Notes under the pieces: generated by a model | The model's database searches: none | What the model was told of the DNA's origin: nothing | Seen by the model: the letters and a program-made list of their open reading frames with translations, nothing else | Position numbers and translations under genes: made by a program | Shown: in pieces, positions 22,547-34,131 of the stretch | Position numbering within the stretch: position 1 is the stretch's first letter | Layout: every line of letters starts with the position of its first letter | Origin: Ahaetulla prasina | Taxonomy: Eukaryota; Chordata; Lepidosauria; Squamata; Colubridae | DNA length: 64,000 nucleotides | Direction: 5' to 3' | Assembly: GCF_028640845.1 (NCBI RefSeq) | Contig: NC_080539.1 | Span: 161,386,736 to 161,450,735, forward strand

Positions 22547-22928
22547 CAGAGGTGGTATTCAGCCGATTCACACCAGTTCGGGAAAACCTGTAGTGGCGAT
22601 CTGCGAGTCATCCACGCGCCCTGGCATAATTCCATCCTATATTTATTATTTATTTATTTTATTTATTTATTTACATTTATATCCCGCCCTTTTCCGGAGA
22701 CTCAGGGCGGCTTACAGTGTATAAGGCAATATATATCACTGTGTTTTTTATGCACGCATGTGCGGATGGTGCCGGTGAGCGAGTTGCTGTGTTTTTTGAC
22801 GTCACACACATGTGTAGATGGTGCACGCGAGCAAATTTGTAATTATGCATGCATGCACAGATAGCACGCACGCCCACATTTCCGGTGCTGGGCGAACTGG
22901 TTGCTACAGTATGTGAATCCCACCTCTG
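22547..22928. mobile_element. hAT-type MITE with perfect 8-bp target duplication
   Basis: Inverted ends are 'cagaggtggtattca' and 'tgaatcccacctctg'. The 8 bases 'atccccat' occur immediately on both sides (22539-22546 and 22929-22936). It sits inside the hAT-like element, so it is younger. GC-rich 'gcacgcatgtgcgg' motifs recur within. It has itself been invaded by an L2-like LINE tail. Confidence 0.92.
22642..22735 (-). mobile_element. L2-like LINE 3' tail fragment inside the MITE
   Basis: A TTTA-rich run followed by 'atatcccgcccttttccgg' and 'ctcagggcggcttacag', the reverse complement of the conserved LINE 3' stem plus AAATAAAT tail. Only ~95 bp, so extremely 5' truncated. Confidence 0.8.
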
Positions 22929-23220
22929 ATCCCCATGGTCACATGATCAAAATTTGGACCCTTGGCCACCGGCTCATATTTATGACAATTGCAGTGTGCC
23001 AGGGTCAAGCAATTACCTTTTGTGACCTTCTGACAGGTCAAGTCAGTGGGGAAGCTGGATTCACTTAACAACTGTGTTAACTAACTTATCAACTGCAGCG
23101 ATTCACTTAGAGACCGAGGCAAGAAAGGTCGTAAAATGGGGGCAAAATTCACTTAACCAATTTCTCACTTTCCAACATAAATTTTGGGCACAATTGTGGT
23201 CGTAAGTTGAGGACCACCTG

Positions 23221-24604
23221 TGTATCTTTAAAGGCATACACTCTTGATGTGGAGATAAAACCTGGGGGATGCAGTGTGTTGGAGGCAAGATTGGGAGATA
23301 GGATTTGCTTTCCCTGCTAAGATTCACCGCTCTGTGGATAAAGCAACAGTAACGAGAATTGACATTAACAGAAAAAAAATGCACCTAGAACGAAGGATTT
23401 CTAAAGGTTAGGGGTTAGGGTTTGTCTGGTTATAGAGTTAACAATAATCAAAAGGATTCCAATTGAGAAAAAAAGTTTATTTTGGTATTTCTGGGGCCAA
23501 GAACTGAATTCTGGGGCCAGACCACAATATTATGATTGTACAAAACTACACGCTACACATTAATTCCATGTGATTTTTTTTTTTTTTTGCAAAATCTCTA
23601 TTTCTTAAAACTTTGGGAGAAATTGTGCAAAAGAGTTAGGATAGGTTTTGTATTCCCAACTGGTTTATATCTGAATGCTGACAACCTCTCTCATTACTAT
23701 GCAAATTCTTTACTAGTGGAATGGCAGGTAAGTTCTTGCAAAGCAGGTTGTAGACTCTGTGTGATGGGTGGGAGTAGGTTGAAAAGAAGTTCTGAAATAT
23801 ACACCGTCAATATTCATGCTGTCTATTGAACTTTTTCATAAAACAGAATATTTTCATATCGTGCCTGAAGTGGATTTTTTTGGGGGATCCAGAAACACAT
23901 AATTAAATCAGAAAACATTGTTGCACATGGAGAAGAGCTAAGATGCCATCTAAATTATTCATCAATAAAGTCTCCAATTGCAGAAGGTAAGCATTTAGAA
24001 AGCCTTCTTTTTCTCTTTTTCTCTTTTTCTCTTTTTCTCCTTTATCCTCATGATCCTAAGATGGTATCTTCAAAGTCCTCCCTCTTCTACTCTCATGAAA
24101 GCAACCTCATTTAACAGCCATGCTGATCTGCTCATTACCCTATTGCAAAAACCAATAAGGCAAGGAAAAGGATGGGAAATAGTAGACATAGAAAAATTAG
24201 CGGTTCCCAATCCATATTTCACTTTCTGCTTCATCACATTTGTATCATTGCGAAGTAAGTGTGAAAAGCCATTACAAACGCATCTCTCAAATAAAATTTC
24301 TGGGTTTTGTCACCCCTTAACAAAATGAAATGTGCCATCCTGAAAACATAACTAGTGAGATAAGCCTAACCATAGATTTTCAAATATTTCATCTTCACTG
24401 CCAAATATCTTTTAATGATAGGAAGGAATATTGAGGAAACACTACTTTGTAAAACGTTAATTCTTTTGACTGTTTATTTCATGAAGTTGATGAAGGGAGT
24501 TTGGCACTGCTGTTAAGTGGAAGAAAGCTTCATCAGTTGATTTTTGGATGATGTGAAAGGATAGCAAATTATTCATTTTAAAAAAAGGCATGATAATGAT
24601 GATT
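23221..24604. other. Single-copy stretch, minor simple repeats
   Basis: It holds 'ggttaggggttagggttt' near 23407, a T run near 23574, and (CTTTTT)n at about 24004-24040. No gene is recognised. Confidence 0.45.
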
Positions 24605-25477
24605 AATAAGTGGTATCTGGCTCAATTGTAGTAACTGTAAGAGGGATCTTGGAATCCTAGTGGACAATCACTTAAATATGATCCAGCAGCGTGCTGCAGC
24701 TTCTAAAAAAGCCAACACAATCCTAAATTGCATTAACAGATGTATAGAATCAAAATCACACAAAGCGTTAATACCACTTTATATCACACTTGGAATATTG
24801 CATCCGGTTTTGGTCACCATGATATAAAAAAAAGATGCTGAGACTCTAGAAAGAGTGCAGAGAAGAGCAACAAAGATGATTAGGGGACTGGAAGCTAAAA
24901 CATATGAAGAACGGTTGCAGGAACTGGGTATGCCTAGTTTAATAAAAAGAAGGAGTAGGGGAGACATGATAGCAGTGTTCCAATATCTCAGGGGCTGCCA
25001 CAAAGGCTGGAGAAGAAGCAATGGATGAAAATTAATCAAGGAGACAAGCAACTTAGAACTAAGGAGAAATTTCCTGACAGCTAGAACAATTAATCAGTAG
25101 AATAACTTGCCTTCAGAAGTTGTGGAAGCTCCAACACTGGAGGCTTTGAAGAAGAGATTGGACAACAATCTCAATATAGCTTCAATATAGTTTTAATATA
25201 ATTTTAAATTTTTAACGGGGTTTTATTTATTTATTTTAAATTTTAGCCATATATTGAATTAGTTTTTTAAATGATTTTTTAACTTTTGTTATATGTGTTT
25301 TTATTGGCTGTAAACCGCCCTGAGTCCTTCGGGAGAAGGGCGATATAAAAATCTAATAAATAATAATAACAAATAATAATAACAATTTGCTTGAAATGGC
25401 ATAGGGTGTCCCGCCTGAGCAGGGGGTTGAACTAGAAGACCTCCAAGGTCCCTTCCAACTCTGTTATTCTGTTATCA
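24605..25477 (+). mobile_element. CR1 LINE 3' part, interrupted by an L2-like tail
   Basis: Sense copy with the CR1 C-terminal coding region: 'gagtgcagagaagagcaac' (VQRRAT), 'gaagaacggttgcaggaact' (EERLQEL) and 'gacatgatagcagtgttcca' (DMIAVFQ). It continues to 'gggggttgaactagaagacc' and ends with the CR1-type terminal repeat 'ctctgttattctgttatc' at 25457-25477. Stops and small deletions throughout. Confidence 0.92.
25170..25380 (+). mobile_element. L2-like LINE 3'UTR inserted in CR1
   Basis: AT-rich 3'UTR, then 'gtaaaccgccctgagtcc', 'gggagaagggcg' and an AATAATAAC tail. 'aacaat' flanks it on both sides (25164-25169 and 25381-25386), within CR1 sequence that is otherwise continuous ('gattggacaacaat' to 'ttgcttgaaatggc'). 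Confidence 0.85.
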
Positions 25478-26662
25478 TCACCATCCTTCTTTTTTCAAAG
25501 AAATTGAAAAGCTGTTCCTGAGATCCTGAGCTTAGAATCTGATCAATAAATCCCTGGTTTTGTGGAAGGCCAGATATATTTTCTATATTTAGGCGAGACA
25601 GAGAGATAAAGGGAGAGCAGATAATAGGGATGAACAACTGTGGTCACCATCCTTCTGTTAATTGCTGCTGAATGAGGTGCTGTTAAGGGGTGGTGAATGA
25701 ACAAATAGAAACAGAAGCCAGTCTTCTATCTTCAAACAAACCATAGAAGGGATTTGAAGTTGTCCTCAGTTTAGTTCCAACTGTATCTCTGGGTCTTTGC
25801 ATACAGGAACAGTTAGGCAAAAAGATGGATCGGTATTTCCAAGCTCCTTAATATTACGGCTCACCTCTCTTTCATCTCTCCGTGGCTCACCCCTATTTTT
25901 GGTGGTTTTCTCTTGCCTCTCCCTTCCCCCAGCTGTTATGATGAGTTTAGGCTTTTTAACCTCCATTTTGCAGTCTATTACTGTACGAATGTTTTCTCCT
26001 TTCATTCCTCCTTGTCAGTTTGGACAGATATGAAATGAATCCCTGAGGATTAAGTGCAATGTAAGACGTCAACAGGTAGTAATGACTAAGCACTCAATCC
26101 ACAAAAACTCCATCTTAAAGCGGGCTCTGAATTTCAGGTGTGTTTCTTTAATCTCGCTTTAATAAAATGATCCCTGGGAAGGTTAGGAATAGCGTGATGT
26201 TTTTAGCAGAAAAAGCACCATCAAGTTCTTAAATTCCTTACGGAAAGACTAGAAGGTCCTAAAACCCTTATCCAAGACAGGCAGGGTTCCCAATAACTAT
26301 ATCTACCTCCCCTTTGGATTTTAAAGCGTGTGAAGCAGGTACCAAGCAAACATTTGTTTAATTATTGGTACAGTTTCTACAGAGAGAAGAAAGAATGTGC
26401 ACAATCGTGCCTGATTAATAGAACTTATTCTGGCTTGTCTCTTTCAAAATAAAGGCAATGTAGCATTTTACACAGCAGGGTTTTTCTTGCTGCTGGGCAC
26501 ATGTGGAACTATGATTTTCATCCCTTGCAGTAAAAATGCAAACTCAATGAACTCAACGCATGAATGGATGTGTATCCTTATATTCCACATGTCCAGTATT
26601 TCTGAGACTCGTGCCTAAATAGGGTTCCGCGTCACTTTTACATCACAGGTGCTTAAAAATAG
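25478..26662. other. Single-copy stretch, no gene seen
   Basis: Overlapping short frames at 25766-26033 on both strands have no known motif. No repeat recognised. Confidence 0.45.
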
Positions 26663-26990
26663 TTACAGGTGGTCTTTATGTCACAACGGCAAATAGGATC
26701 AGAAATGCTGTTGCTAAGTGACATGGTTATGAAGCACGATGTCCTATGGCGGCATCATTTACCGATGGCAGTTCTGGCAATCCTGGCTACCTTAATTAAG
26801 CCAAGATCATTTGGGTCATTAAATGAGGACCTCAGGTGACCATGACTTCCAACTTCCTGTTGGTTTCCCCAATGACTCCTTGTGGGAAGCCGGTAGGGAA
26901 AGTTGGAAATTGGGGTCACATGACTAGCTCACTGTGATGTCATAATTGTGAGCTGGTTGCCAAATGCTTGATCATGTGATCACAGGGATG
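26663..26990. mobile_element. Probable decayed hAT-like element
   Basis: Begins 'acaggtggtctttatgtcac' and contains 'ttgctaagtgacatggtta', 'gaccatgacttccaacttcc' and 'gggtcacatgactagc'. This resembles the 'aggtagtcctc...gctaagtga' class of squamate DNA elements but is very degraded. No inverted right end found. Confidence 0.5.
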
Positions 26991-27129
26991 CTGAAACAGC
27001 CAGAACTACAAGAACCCATCATAAGGACCCCCTTGTTTGATAGGGTCATAGGTTTGAATGCACTGAACAAATGGTCATACTCTGAGGGCCACTGTGCGAT
27101 ACACATTTTTAACTTTTATATTGTGCATG

Positions 27130-27766
<637 letters not shown>

Positions 27767-29033
27767 CAGCTAACAGAATAATACTGTGAAACTCCACCCT
27801 ACAGATTTGGATCTGTTCTTCCTGGTTGTTTTTTTATTTGAATTGAGATTTCCAGGCACTGCTGGGTACACGAGCTGAGCCACTCAGCACTCCATGCTTA
27901 TTTTCTCTAGGCAGTTCTTCCCCCCACCCTTTTTTTTTTGCTGGATTAGAACAGTGCCTGGAACTCTTGCTGAACGTGCTGCAGAAAGACCACCACTGCT
28001 ATGCCAACACATGGATACAACAAGACTTTGCTGTTTAACTCAATAGTTTCCTTGCTCTGCCATATTGTGGCAGCAGAGGCAGAGAAGTGGAACATCTTTG
28101 TTCTGCCAATGGCTTTTGAGGTTTGGGCTAACAAGTTCCCAGGAGCAACAACAAGAAGAAATATTTTATCCTTTATGTATTCAACCAGATCAGCCTCTTT
28201 ATTTAACATTTCTCATCTGATCTCTGCCTTCAGAAGACCCTTTAATATTTCAAAACCAAGCCAGCCTTTTTCATAAACTTTCCAAAGAATGAACTGTAGC
28301 ACATGTATTCCAGCTGCGGCTGAATGTGCTGTGTTTGCTCAACCCTGAAATGATCTTTTTAGATGTGAAAATAAAATGCTTCAACAGAGCCGGGGCATAA
28401 ATACACAAATGACCAAGGATAGGAAAGTGCCTGCAAAATAAAATGTTTCCATTATCCATCAGAACGTTTTTCAAAGTTCTCTGAATGAGACCCCAATATT
28501 GACTTAAATGGGTGATGTACTTGAGCCTGTTGGGTAATTTTATGTGCCAGACAAGCTTGAGGAAACAATTCATTTATAGATTTGCTTTCTGCTTGAATAA
28601 AAAGTTGGGAACATATAAGGAAACTTAAGAGGCAATCCTTATTTGCTGTCTAGTTCAAGCCTCGCCCTTGACTTCTGCAGGTATTCACTCAGGACAAGAT
28701 TATGGTCACTCACTCACACACACTCACAGCCCAGGAAAATAGCCACACTTGAATCACTTAGAACCAAACATTGAGGCACAACCAGGCTGGCAGGCACTAG
28801 CCAGGCGGACGGAAGCCGCCAAGTCTGGATCCAAAATTGGACAGACTTCTTTTGGACATCTTTTATCCACCCAAAGCCCTTACTTTGTTATTTCTTAACT
28901 CTGGTAGCTGTTAATGGGACATGGGAGGGGTTTTCCATGTGCTCAGGCCCCTATTTCTTTTGCCTCCTTCAGGTGGCACTTTTTCTTTTGTATCCTTAAT
29001 GACTTGGTTCCTTCTTGACTACTTCCTCTACGG
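27767..29033. other. Single-copy stretch, no gene seen
   Basis: Both strands have ~90-100-codon open frames (27946-28276, 28271-28573) with no recognisable family. Composition is ordinary. Could be intronic. Confidence 0.45.
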
Positions 29034-29170
29034 CAGAGAGGTCAGGAACTACGGCCCCTTTATGACTTGTGGACTTCAACTCCCAGAATTCCTGAACCAG
29101 CCATGCTGGCTCAAGAATTCTGGGAGTTGAAGTCCGCAGGTCATAAAGGGGCCATAGTTCTCCACTCCTG
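29034..29170. mobile_element. Palindromic 137-bp hAT-type MITE
   Basis: Nearly the whole element is an inverted repeat: 'acggcccctttatgac' and 'gtcataaaggggccat', with inner arms 'cttcaactcccagaattc' and 'gaattctgggagttgaag' around a ~25-bp centre. Flanks 'ctctacgg' and 'ccctaagg' agree at 6 of 8. The transcript would fold into a strong hairpin. Confidence 0.88.
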
Positions 29171-29354
29171 CCCTAAGGAATCTTTTAGTCATGACTTCTT
29201 GCTATCCATCCTGCTTTCCTGCCTCCTTGATCTTCAGGTATGGCAGCTTCACTCTAGTTTCACAAAAGTTGGCTGAGAAAATGAGATGGTTTGAGGGAGT
29301 TTGCTATGATGTCCTAGCCTCTGAGCCCAGAGCTAAAGAAAGAGAAACTTGTAG

Positions 29355-29487
29355 CAGGGGTGTCAAACTGGTGGCCCACAGGCAATTGCATCATGTGCAG
29401 GCCACACTCATTCCAGGTCCATGAAGGAAAAAAAAATTGCGATATGTCACGTGATAGCAATGTGATGCTGCGAGTTTGACACCCGTG
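29355..29487. mobile_element. 133-bp hAT-type MITE (GTGTCAAACT ends)
   Basis: Ends 'caggggtgtcaaact' and 'agtttgacacccgtg' are inverted. 'ttgtag' occurs just outside both ends. It shares its end sequence with the longer elements at 43299-43667 and 45788-46143, so it is probably mobilised by the same source. Confidence 0.85.
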
Positions 29488-30440
29488 TTGTAGAAGATGT
29501 TAAGGTCTAATTGTCCTGAGAAATTCTCCTTTGCTTGAAAGGTCTTATTTACAAAAACACAACAACCCCAGGTTGACCTTTATGCTCATATTAAAATAAA
29601 AAGGAAGAATCCACGTGTGAAAATTGAAAGGCAGTTCTTTTGTCTGGGTAGAATGTGGATATTGGTAGGTTGTATAGAATCTCATGTAGATTTTTTAAAA
29701 TTTATTTTTGTTACTTAGGAGGTTGCATCACAACTATCATATGCAAAACAAAAAAACGGGAGGGGGAGTGACAATAGCTTCACTTAAAAATGCCAAGGAA
29801 GAGACTCATAGTTCTAAGCACTTTGTACCCCACCTAGAATTAAAGATTTACACATAATTTTCAAATAAGGCTATAATAAGTAGTTATAAATCCTTGTTAG
29901 AATACGCTGTATTAGCTATTTAAGAACAGAAGCACGGAATCAGGAATTGCAATGTCTACTCTATGAACATGAATGGAAGACCATTTTGGCACTTTTATGA
30001 CAGTTTAAAATTACAATTCATTTAACAAACATATTTCATGCCTGTTGGATACATACCCAGGGATGAATTGCTGGGTTCCATTAATGATTGGAAATATAGC
30101 ACTCATTTGGTCACGTGATGTATAACACACTGGACTATTAGTTTCAGCTCTGTGATACAGTGCTTCCCTTTCAGACAGAACATGTTTTGCATGTTCATTT
30201 ACTTTTGGAAAATCAGTGGTTTATATAGGTGCTTGTTTTCAACGATTATACATGCCGATGTCATAGAAATGAAACAGGGAAAAAAATGCATGAGTTACGA
30301 CGGTGACTGAGAGCAAAATTTCCACCATTAAGCAAAGCAATGTAGATATATTGCACGGTGTCATGTGACTGTATCACTTAGAGACAGCAATTCCACCCGT
30401 CCCTGTTTCCCTGTTTAAGCGAGGACCTCATATGAAGAAA
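29488..30440. other. Mostly single-copy; possible decayed hAT-like patch
   Basis: Around 30240-30430, 'gagttacgacggtgac', 'ccattaagcaaagcaatg' and 'tttaagcgaggacctcat' hint at another worn DNA element of the 'CTTAACAAC' type. The rest is unrecognised. Confidence 0.4.
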
Positions 30441-30997
30441 TGTTGTGGTCCGCCAGCAGCCTGCGGAGCTGGCAACGGAGTTGGACAGCGATGAGGCTGA
30501 GGTGAGGCCAGGGCCATCAGGGAGTGAGGTGCGGACTCCAGAGACTGATGGTAGTAAGGCAAAGGAACAGGAAGAGCCTGTTCCTAATGCACACATGAGA
30601 AGAGCTGCCAGAAGGCAAGAGCAGCTCAAACAAAGAGGACAACTTGGGAGTAGGGCCAAGAGATGATTGGCCCCTCCCATAAGGCTTAAAACAGACCAGC
30701 AACAGCGTTTGGGCTTTGCTGGAAAACAGCGTTGGTAGCTTCGTCTTCTTCTTCGTCTATGTCTTGCATTTATTTTTGTATTAGTAACTTCTGAACATTT
30801 GCCAAGAAAGGCCTTTGGCAGTTTGCCTAATTGGACCAAGATTTGCGATAGGACTGAGGAATTTGTGTTGGGAGGAATTTGCTTTAATTTAGTTGAACTA
30901 TACTGGGAATGAAGTAATTCTCAGCTGTTCTAATAAAGTTTGTTTGTTTTTTCACTGACTTAGTTTCCTACTACCTACTTGGGCCTTGGTTACAACA
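30441..30997 (+). mobile_element. Solo LTR of an LTR retrotransposon (probably Gypsy-type)
   Basis: Begins 'tgttgtggtcc' and ends 'ggttacaaca', the TG...CA inverted ends of an LTR. AATAAAG at about 30932 could be the polyadenylation signal, followed by a T-rich stretch. Internal gag/pol sequence is absent on either side, so it is a solo LTR. Flanking 5-mers ('agaaa' and 'cagga') do not match. The 5' part has a 73-codon open frame rich in Glu, Asp, Arg and Gln, like the LTR at 54568. Gypsy assignment is by resemblance only. Confidence 0.72.
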
Positions 30998-31334
30998 CAG
31001 GAATCCAGAAATGCTTGCTTCTGCTGCTGAAACCCTACCTCAGATAGATAAGCTGCTGGGCAAACAGGCAGGTTATGTGCTGCAGGTGCAGAGGCAGGTA
31101 CTACAAAGAACAGACAGGTGGGTGCTGCAGTTGGTCACAATGGAGCACAGGAGAATGGGTGCTGCTGGCAAGCACTGTGGAATATTGGCTGCTGCAGTCA
31201 GGCATATGGAAAGCAGGTAGGCAGGTGCTTATGAGTGCAAGATCCTCATGCCACCTTTGGGCTCATTGGAAGAAAAAGCAGTTGGAGTGGGAGCGACTTG
31301 CAACCTTCCTGCCACTTCTCCTTGATGAGCCCTG
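30998..31334. other. CAGGTRCTGC-rich degenerate stretch
   Basis: Imperfect reiteration of 'gcaggtgc', 'ggcaggta', 'gggtgctgc' and 'caggtaggcaggtgc' suggests an old minisatellite-like sequence. No gene. Confidence 0.4.
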
Positions 31335-31550
31335 ACGGACAATGGTTAAAGTGCAGTATTGCAGGCAAACTCTGCCCATAGCCTGGAGTTCAATCCTGAC
31401 AGGACTCAAGATTCCTTCAGCCTTCCATCCTTCTGAGGTCCATAAAACACAGAGCCGGATTGTTGGGGGCAATAGGCTGATTCTGTAAATCGCTTAGAGA
31501 GGGCTGGAAAGCCCTGTGAAACGGTATATGAGTCTAAGTGCTATTGCTAT
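31335..31550 (+). mobile_element. tRNA-derived SINE, decayed head
   Basis: The body reads 'tcagccttccatccttctgag' then 'gttgggggcaataggctg', 'cgcttagagagggctgg' and a tail 'gtctaagtgctattgctat'. Head boxes are poor. Same family as 41758-42002 (plus), 42450-42660 (minus) and 55645-55880 (minus). Confidence 0.85.
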
Positions 31551-31749
31551 AAAGAAATCCTGGAGGACTCCAGTGAAATGCAATGCAGTACGCACAAAGT
31601 GATTTCTTAAACCCTCTGTCCTTCTTCAGGACACTTTAAAATCATGTGGAGCAGAGATCTTCCTAATTTATTACCTGTGCAACTGTGGTACAAAATTGAA
31701 TTTCATAGGAACCACTCTGCATATTCTGTGGACAAACCCGAAGAATTCT
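31551..31749 (+). repeat. 199-bp segment duplicated at 42003-42198
   Basis: It directly follows the SINE tail and is about 98% identical to the segment that follows the SINE at 41758-42002, with a 3-bp indel and two or three substitutions. Not recognised as a known element. A second, more diverged SINE-like tail ('agagtgctctaaagcactatg' to 'atcagtattgctac') follows at about 31780-31846. Confidence 0.85.
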
Positions 31750-31752
31750 GCA

Positions 31753-33784
31753 ATAATGCTTTTTACATTGTTAACAGCCCAGAGAGTGCTCTAAAGCACT
31801 ATGGGGTGGCATATACAGTAAGCCTAAATGCTATCAGTATTGCTACCCTTTTCATTTACTGAATTATCTTTCTGAATTCCCCTCCCCTCCATAAAGGTAT
31901 GAGTTGTGTGCCTTTTTTCTTCTTCTTCTTCGTTTGCTCAGAGTTTTCACTGATCTACTTATTGCATGAACTTTTATTGCTTTTTCAATTGTTTTGTGCT
32001 TGCATGCTGTTTCGCTTTTATTATATTTTAGAATTATGTGATAGCTTTGAGGGGGAAGTGCTGTTTTGTGCAGTACACTGATAGCTATTGAAGAGTGGTT
32101 TTAAAATCTTTGATTTCATACTAAAGACAATAATAATTAAAACTTGAATCTCTACTTCTGAATCATTGTCTTAATAGGCTTATTTACAAAAAGCTACCTT
32201 ATGTAATGAATTTTAAGTAGCTCTTTTTACCTTCAGCCTGCTTTGTTGACGTATTTCTTTATATTCATTGTAGTTTTATTGGATTTCAAGATTTCTCTTG
32301 TTGATAAGAAACATAAGATATACATTTAACAAACAAATAATAAATACCGGATACTTAATGTAGATGTTTCATAAAATAAGGGATTGATGATGTTGATAAG
32401 AATGGTGATATCACCATTTATAATTAGCCAGAGAAAACAAAATAATACTACAGTTATTTTTAGATGGTTTTTTAAAAAAATCAACCTTCCCAAAATGCTC
32501 ATAACTCAGTCAGAAATTATGGAATTTGTAGTCAGTTATATATGGGGAAAAAAATCAGGCTGCATTAAAAATATCTCAGTCAGTGGAGAATATTTGAGTA
32601 ATTTTAGTTTTAGAAGCTGCAAAAAACTGTCATTCTAGTCAAAATAAATCTGTCCCACAGAGTCAAATTCAACATCTTGAAACTGAGCTTAAAAACTGAA
32701 AGAAACTAAGGGAAGAAAAGAAATAGAAAGGGAAAAAAAGATTTTCATTGCAGGACTGATGGTGAACTTGAAGCAAGGAGATGACATGCCCCTGTCAGAA
32801 ATTTTTCCCAATCATCTGACATCAATTCTGCCCTCATTCCCATGATTACTGGCATTGTGGTGTGCGTTACTGAAGATCACCAAGTGAAGACAATATGCTG
32901 TTGATGAGCCTGGTTAGATGGCTGATATCAAGCCTTTTTTTAAAAAAAAAAATGTATATCTCTTGATTTGTTTTTCCAGGACTATCTTAAACCTTCCTTT
33001 CCTGACAAAAGTGAGTCTTTCTTCCCAATGCATGATTGAAAGGAAGTTGCTGTAAAACCATACCAGATCCTTAGTTCATCAGAGCTAATATATCCAACGA
33101 GAATACATTTTTAACAGGATTCCCCACTGCTGCTGAAGCTCCAGTGATTGAACTTGGTACCTTCTCCAGGCAGATCAAATGCTTTATCAACAAGTTCTAG
33201 CTCTTCCTTAATACACAGAATTAAGCTAGCATTACACAGTTTGATTGGTAGTAACCCCAAGTACAGAAGAACATTTATTTTGAACTTAAATGCTATCACT
33301 TTTGAAGAAACTCATGGTTTCACTCAGGACTCATTGGCATTTGGTTCAGGAATTAGCCTTTATATTAGTTTGCAGTTTAATGTAAGTACAACTTAATCTA
33401 CAAAATCACCACAATAGACCAAAATTTCTTCTGTTGTATAGAAGTATCATCATACTCATTATCCACTGACAAAAAAAGATACCACTTGAGATCTTAGAAC
33501 TAGACAGGATTTTCATAGGTATTTTTATTGTATAAAATACAAAAAAGAAAAAAAAAGAAAAAAAGAAATTAAGGGAAGGAAAGGGAACAGGAAAAGGGTG
33601 TGTGAAATACAAGCGGGAAGAGAAAAAGAAAGAAAAAGGGGAATTGACTTCCAATTCTTCCTAGCACAGTACAAGATAAATACACTCCAACCTCAGCTTT
33701 TTGCTTTTATATATTAATATATAACTAGCCATTTCTATTACACCAAATTTTTCTAAGCAACAAAACAAAAATCAAAGTTTGATT
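31753..33784. other. AT-rich single-copy stretch, no gene seen
   Basis: After the SINE-like tail at 31780-31846 nothing is recognised. There are A/T runs near 32940 and a purine-rich patch at 33541-33640. Confidence 0.45.
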
Positions 33785-33805
33785 TTTTTTCTTCACAAGC
33801 TCTCT

Positions 33806-33840
33806 CACACACACACGTGTGTGTGTGTGTGTGTGTGTGT
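33806..33840. repeat. (CA)n-(GT)n dyad
   Basis: An 11-base CA run meets a 24-base GT run at 'acacgtgt', giving a perfect palindrome of alternating purine and pyrimidine. Confidence 0.93.
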
Positions 33841-34076
33841 ATCCCCAAAAATAAGACTTCCCTGGATAATAAGCCTAATTGGGCTTTTGAGCGCATGCAC
33901 TAAAATAAGCCCTCCCCAAAAATAAGCCCTCCCCAAAAATATTTAAATGCGTGTGCAGCCGGTCCCTATCATTTCCTCTGGTTAGGGTTAGGGAGACAGA
34001 GCTGGAAATCAGGTAAGATGGCAAGAGGAGCCCCATCTTGCTCCATGCGACCCAAAACAATAAGACCTCCCTGAAA
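33841..34076. mobile_element. 'AAAATAAGCC' dispersed repeat, probable MITE
   Basis: 'ccccaaaaataagacttccc', 'aaaataagccctcccc' (twice in tandem) and a closing 'caataagacctccctg' suggest a short non-coding DNA element built from AAATAAG-CC-CTCCC units. 'ggttagggttaggg' occurs at about 33980. Identity as a transposon is inferred from structure. Confidence 0.5.
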
Positions 34077-34077
34077 A

Positions 34078-34131
34078 GGTATGTATGTATGTATTTATGT
34101 ATGTATGCATGTGTATGCAAATGTATGTATA
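34078..34131. repeat. (ATGT)n microsatellite, imperfect
   Basis: ATGT units with single-base variants. Confidence 0.88.

Larger units (their letters stand above)
22438..23220. mobile_element. hAT-like 'CTTAACAAC' element, split by a MITE
   Basis: Same family as 20402-20793: 'ttcaaagttacaacggcactg' at left, and 'tcacttaacaactgtg', 'ggtcgtaaaatgggggcaaaa' and 'gtaagttgaggaccacctg' at right. Flanked by 'tgtatctg' (22430-22437) and 'tgtatctt' (23221-23228), a plausible 8-bp duplication. Interrupted by the MITE at 22547-22928. Confidence 0.78.

Noticed and set aside
23400..23425. Telomere-like TTAGGG units
   Set aside because: Only two or three imperfect units; too short to be an interstitial telomeric repeat.
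30378..30839. 153-codon minus-strand frame with Cys/Leu/Ser-rich composition
   Set aside because: Lies antisense within the solo LTR, and its composition mirrors the LTR's GC-rich sense strand. No signal or domain.
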